From positions 1 through 40,301 of IMG/VR virus record IMGVR_UViG_3300045971_000321: a stretch of DNA of 40,301 bases. One strand, 5' to 3'. The translations under genes were made by a program, and so were the position numbers. Numbering within the stretch: position 1 is the stretch's first letter; the number at the start of each line of letters is the position of its first letter. The stretch is from a virus. Under the pieces are notes generated by a model. The model had not been told where the DNA came from. It searched no databases and saw only the letters and a program-made list of their open reading frames with translations. Positions 38,416 through 40,301 of the stretch are shown one piece after another.

Positions 38416-39367
38416 GGTGCTTGTCTTTCAAGTGGGTTAAGAGTGGGTGAAGTGAGCAAGTGCGCTTGGCGTGCCCCAAGCGCGAAATAATCGATTCGAG
38501 TTTTCCCCGACGGGCGTCATATCGCAGGGCGCTGACAATGCGCGGGCGCACAAAGCGGCCACTTGCCCAGGTGCGGAATCCGACAAAGTTGGCGCCCCGC
38601 TTGACTGGGTGCAGGCTGTAATGGCTGACCTCTAAGCCCAGTAGAGCCAGGTGCTTGCGAATGCTCTGCAGCCACAGCAGCCCGGTTGCCCGGTCGGGCG
38701 CCAACATGATGCTGTCGTCCATGTAGCGGCCGTATTCCTTGACCCGCAATTGGCGCTTGCAAAAGTGGTCCAGGCTGTTGAGATACAGGTTTGCGAATGT
38801 CTGGCTCATCAGGTTGCCAATGGGCACACCGGTGGGCTCGGGGCGCTGTGCAAATGCGTGCATGAGTTTCATCAACGGCGCGCACTTGATGATCTTGCCC
38901 AGCAGCACCTGGAGCACGTCGCGGTCGATGCTGTAGAAGAACTTGCGCACGTCCACGTGCAACACCCAGTCTGTGCGCGGGGCCCGGCGCATTGCCGCCT
39001 GCAGCCAGTCTGCTGCGACATGGGTGCCGCGCCCTACCCTGCAGGCAAAGTTGGTGTGGATGTAGTGCGCCTCAAAGATCGGCGATGTCACTGCATAGAT
39101 TGCGTGCTGCACCACCATGTCCCGAAAGCTTGGCGCTTCGATCAGGCGAGGCTTGCGGCCATCAGTCACCCAGAACCGGCTGCATGGGTGCGGCCGGTAT
39201 GTGCCAGCCAGTAGGTCGGCTTGGATTAATGCGAGATTGGTGCCCAGGTTGCGGCCAAATTCAAAGCAGGCCCGGTGGCTGTGCTTATTGCGGCTGGCTT
39301 GGTGGTAAGCCGCCAGCAGCGCGTCTGTTGTGCAGATGCGTGGATACAGATTGCCTATGCGCTTCAT
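38348..39367 (-). CDS. DGR reverse transcriptase
   Basis: This 339-residue protein, from the ATG of MKRIGNLYPRIC, is the error-prone enzyme that copies TR RNA into mutated cDNA. Motif A is HVDVRKFFYSID with D139. The DGR-type motif GVPIGNLMSQ is at 180-189 (I-G-x-x-x-S-Q, where retroviral enzymes have Q-G-x-x-x-S-P). The catalytic YMDD is at 215-218 (D217, D218). The region after 250 (HPVKRGANFVGF) is the usual motif following the palm. The open frame extends upstream into TR, but this ATG gives the standard N-terminus of DGR RTs. There is no maturase or RNase H domain and no retron-type msr/msd element. Its 3' end overlaps the next gene by 68 nt. The enzyme looks intact. Confidence 0.95.
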   Translation of the reverse strand: MKRIGNLYPRICTTDALLAAYHQASRNKHSHRACFEFGRNLGTNLALIQADLLAGTYRPHPCSRFWVTDGRKPRLIEAPSFRDMVVQHAIYAVTSPIFEAHYIHTNFACRVGRGTHVAADWLQAAMRRAPRTDWVLHVDVRKFFYSIDRDVLQVLLGKIIKCAPLMKLMHAFAQRPEPTGVPIGNLMSQTFANLYLNSLDHFCKRQLRVKEYGRYMDDSIMLAPDRATGLLWLQSIRKHLALLGLEVSHYSLHPVKRGANFVGFRTWASGRFVRPRIVSALRYDARRGKLESIISRLGHAKRTCSLHPLLTHLKDKHHDIFDRLPPSYRLHYHPRAASS

Positions 39368-39517
39368 GCCAAGGCTTCCATACCAATTTTCTGAAAGCGG
39401 CCAACATGGGCCGCGACACGTACCAAAGGGTTTGCAAGCAAAACATTTCGCCGCAAGGCACGACGGGGGCTCCCTCTTCGCCAGACGGTACACACCGCAT
39501 GAGGCGTTATTGGCGGA
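39368..39517 (-). ncRNA. DGR spacer RNA between TR and RT
   Basis: This 150-nt gap lies between the TR 3' end and the RT start codon. In studied DGRs the RNA just downstream of TR is required for priming and for binding of the RT-Avd complex. No convincing gene is seen; a reading frame crosses it but does not belong to a known family. The functional assignment rests on position only. Confidence 0.5.
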
Positions 39518-39634
39518 GAGTCGGAGCGAAACCCATAGTTCGTGTTCGAGTTGGACCGAACGTTGTTCAGATTCAGCGCCCAGACCCCGGAGATCGCCCC
39601 GTTGTTCCAGTTGCCGCCCGAATTCACACAAAGC
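39518..39634 (-). repeat. DGR template repeat (TR)
   Basis: This is the invariant donor copy for mutagenic homing. It begins 3 nt after the avd stop and ends 150 nt before the RT start. In the VR frame it is rich in AAC codons (eight AAC plus one AAT, mostly at the positions that vary in VR). This is the well-known DGR design, since A-mutagenesis of AAC reaches many amino acids but never a stop codon. It is presumably transcribed with avd and RT as the template RNA, reverse transcribed with random insertion opposite A, and the cDNA replaces VR. It is non-coding by role even though an open frame runs through it. Confidence 0.95.
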
Positions 39635-39637
39635 ATG

Positions 39638-40093
39638 TTAAGCCCCCACCGCATTCGCGGGCTCACGCCCTTGAATGTCTGCGCCCACAGCCATCTGGCT
39701 GTGAACGTCTTGATTGACCCACCCTCCAATCATTCGGCCCAGTTCGTCCACCAGCCGCAAGATCACCAGGTGGCGCCGGTCACCCGGTGCCGTTGTGTCT
39801 TTGCGTCCTGCGCTGAAGTCAAACAAACCCAGCTCGTGCGCCAGGTTGATCAACATGCGCAACTGCTCGTGCCGAATGTCCAATTGGGTCAGGGTAGTTT
39901 TCTTGTGATAGCGCTTTTGGGCCTCGGTCACCAGGTTGTACACATCAACAAACGCCACGCGGATGGCCTGCGTCAAGCTGTGCTTGTGGCAGTTTGGAAA
40001 GTGGGCCAAGTAGCCCTCCAGGGCAACTGCAAAAAGCACCAGCTTGCGGTGCAAGCCAGCTTCGGCGTGGATGGTTTGTTTGAAGTGCTTCAT
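39638..40093 (-). CDS. avd: Avd, DGR accessory variability determinant
   Basis: This 151-residue protein is helical and basic (MKHFKQTIHAEAGLHRKLVL..., with segments such as AFVDVYNLVTEAQKRYHKKT). Length, charge and helix spacing match Avd, a four-helix bundle that forms a pentameric barrel, binds the template RNA and partners the DGR reverse transcriptase. It follows the target gene by 36 nt and is followed 3 nt later by TR, the usual target-avd-TR-RT order. The C-terminal 30 residues look disordered. Family assignment comes from sequence character plus locus position; the locus makes it firm. Confidence 0.85.
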   Translation of the reverse strand: MKHFKQTIHAEAGLHRKLVLFAVALEGYLAHFPNCHKHSLTQAIRVAFVDVYNLVTEAQKRYHKKTTLTQLDIRHEQLRMLINLAHELGLFDFSAGRKDTTAPGDRRHLVILRLVDELGRMIGGWVNQDVHSQMAVGADIQGREPANAVGA

Positions 40094-40105
40094 GGGGACG
40101 GGGAT

Positions 40106-40127
40106 GCCTAATCGCTAGCGCTCAGGC
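40106..40127. other. Near-perfect 22-nt palindrome just 3' of VR (candidate DGR cruciform)
   Basis: The sequence gcctaatcgctagcgctcag plus gc folds into a stem with one G-A mismatch and one G-T wobble, centred on CGCTAGCG. It starts 12 bp past the VR 3' end and lies between the target stop and the avd start. Phage DGRs such as that of Bordetella phage BPP-1 need a hairpin/cruciform a short distance downstream of VR for efficient homing. Position and symmetry fit that role, but the tiny loop differs from the classical four-base loop. It has no T-tract, so a terminator is unlikely. Confidence 0.5.
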
Positions 40128-40129
40128 CA

Positions 40130-40301
40130 TCACAAATACGAGGCGGAGCGAAACCCATAGCTCGTGTACGAGGCGGACCGAACGGAGTCCAGAAACAGCG
40201 CCCAGACCCCGGAGAACGCCCCGGCGTTCCAGGAGCCGCCCGAATTCACACAAAGCTCATTCAAGCGGTTGTCGTACATGTAGTCATTGCCGAACTGGTT
40301 G
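40130..40301 (-). CDS. DGR-diversified tail/receptor-binding protein, C-terminal part with the variable repeat
   Basis: This is the 3' end of the gene that starts at 1302 on the other side of the join; 40175-40301 repeats 1-127. The residues encoded read ...GGSWNAGAFSGVWALFLDSV then RSASYTSYGFRSASYL and stop, so VR covers residues 407-446 of 448 and only two residues follow it. Against the template, ten residues differ (N to S, A, F, D, S, A, Y and S; I to F; D to A), while the scaffold W, G, V, R and YGFR residues are unchanged. That is the expected split between a lectin-fold scaffold and varied binding-site positions. The stop lies 36 nt before the avd start, with a hairpin between. Confidence 0.9.
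   Translation of the reverse strand, partial: NQFGNDYMYDNRLNELCVNSGGSWNAGAFSGVWALFLDSVRSASYTSYGFRSASYL
40140..40256 (-). repeat. DGR variable repeat (VR)
   Basis: This 117-bp copy aligns without gaps to the TR at 39518-39634 (offset 622). The two differ at 15 positions, and at every one the TR base is T on the plus strand, meaning A in the coding sense. No other base differs. The TR holds 24 such adenines, so 15 of 24 are substituted, to G, C or T in the coding sense. Identity stops abruptly at both ends. By DGR rules the 3' end (near 40140) should carry the initiation-of-mutagenic-homing element. Part of VR is present again at 1-82. Confidence 0.95.
40175..40301. repeat. Terminal redundancy, right copy (circular contig)
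   Basis: This is the second copy of the 127-bp sequence at the window start. It carries codons of the DGR target protein in the same frame as bases 1-127. Count this stretch once when treating the genome as a circle. Confidence 0.95.

Noticed and set aside
38348-39631. RT gene starting inside TR (427 residues)
   Set aside because: The extra N-terminal 88 residues come from TR and spacer and have no RT-like pattern; the ATG at 39367 gives the normal DGR RT start.
38348-39634. Retron or group II intron origin of the reverse transcriptase
   Set aside because: There is no msr/msd-like RNA, no maturase or endonuclease domain; the TR/VR pair with adenine-only differences and Avd settle it as a DGR.
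39364-39729. Minus-strand open frame of 121 residues running through TR and the spacer
   Set aside because: Its centre is the TR translated in the VR frame, and its ends lie in the avd tail and the spacer. The AAC-rich open frame is a by-product of the TR matching the target gene, not a separate protein.
1-40301. CRISPR array or insertion sequence
   Set aside because: I saw no regularly spaced direct repeats of 20-40 bases with unique spacers, and no transposase or IS-type terminal inverted repeats. The only spaced repeats are the short iterons at 21.7-21.9 kb.

Overview
The window is a complete temperate siphovirus genome read as a circle. Its first 127 bases (1-127) and last 127 bases (40175-40301) are identical, so the unique circle is about 40,174 bp and one gene (the diversified receptor-binding protein) is cut by the window ends. 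HK97-type head genes, a 1571-residue tape measure and a head-tail connector set indicate a long, non-contractile tail. The putative attachment site contains the 3' part of a tRNA-Arg(ACG) of betaproteobacterial type. This, with high GC and Comamonadaceae/Burkholderiales-like protein families, suggests a betaproteobacterial host; that is inference from family resemblance, not a database hit.

Layout. (1) 26.1-27.5 kb: lysogeny switch, with divergent cro (minus) and a CI-like repressor (plus) around three operator-like sites, a BRCT-domain cargo gene, then a second operator/promoter at 27.4 kb with the same 14-bp core. (2) 26.1 down to 20.9 kb, minus strand: early lytic operon of cro, a coupled small regulator, a frameshifted small gene, a winged-helix protein, a primase-polymerase/VapE helicase, an iteron-rich origin candidate (21.64-22.04 kb) and a Q-like antiterminator. 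(3) 20.9 kb down to 1 and around the circle to 35.5 kb, minus strand: late operon of HNH, cos candidate, terminase, portal, protease, capsid, connectors, tail tube, tail chaperones, tape measure, tail tip, then the diversity-generating retroelement (DGR), then the lysis cassette with a GH24 endolysin, ending at strong terminators. (4) 27.4-35.25 kb, plus strand: delayed-early/accessory operon of many tightly overlapping small genes, an HD hydrolase, a large ParB-like protein with an FtsK-gamma-like end, an excisionase candidate and a tyrosine integrase, followed by attP.

The most striking system is the DGR. Reading the minus strand the order is target gene with VR at its extreme 3' end, hairpin, Avd, TR, spacer, reverse transcriptase. 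TR (39518-39634) and VR (40140-40256) align without gaps over 117 bp. All 15 differences fall at template adenines (T on the plus strand), changing ten residues in the C-terminal C-type-lectin/FGE-like fold of the tail protein. This is the signature of adenine-specific mutagenic retrohoming that varies host-receptor binding.
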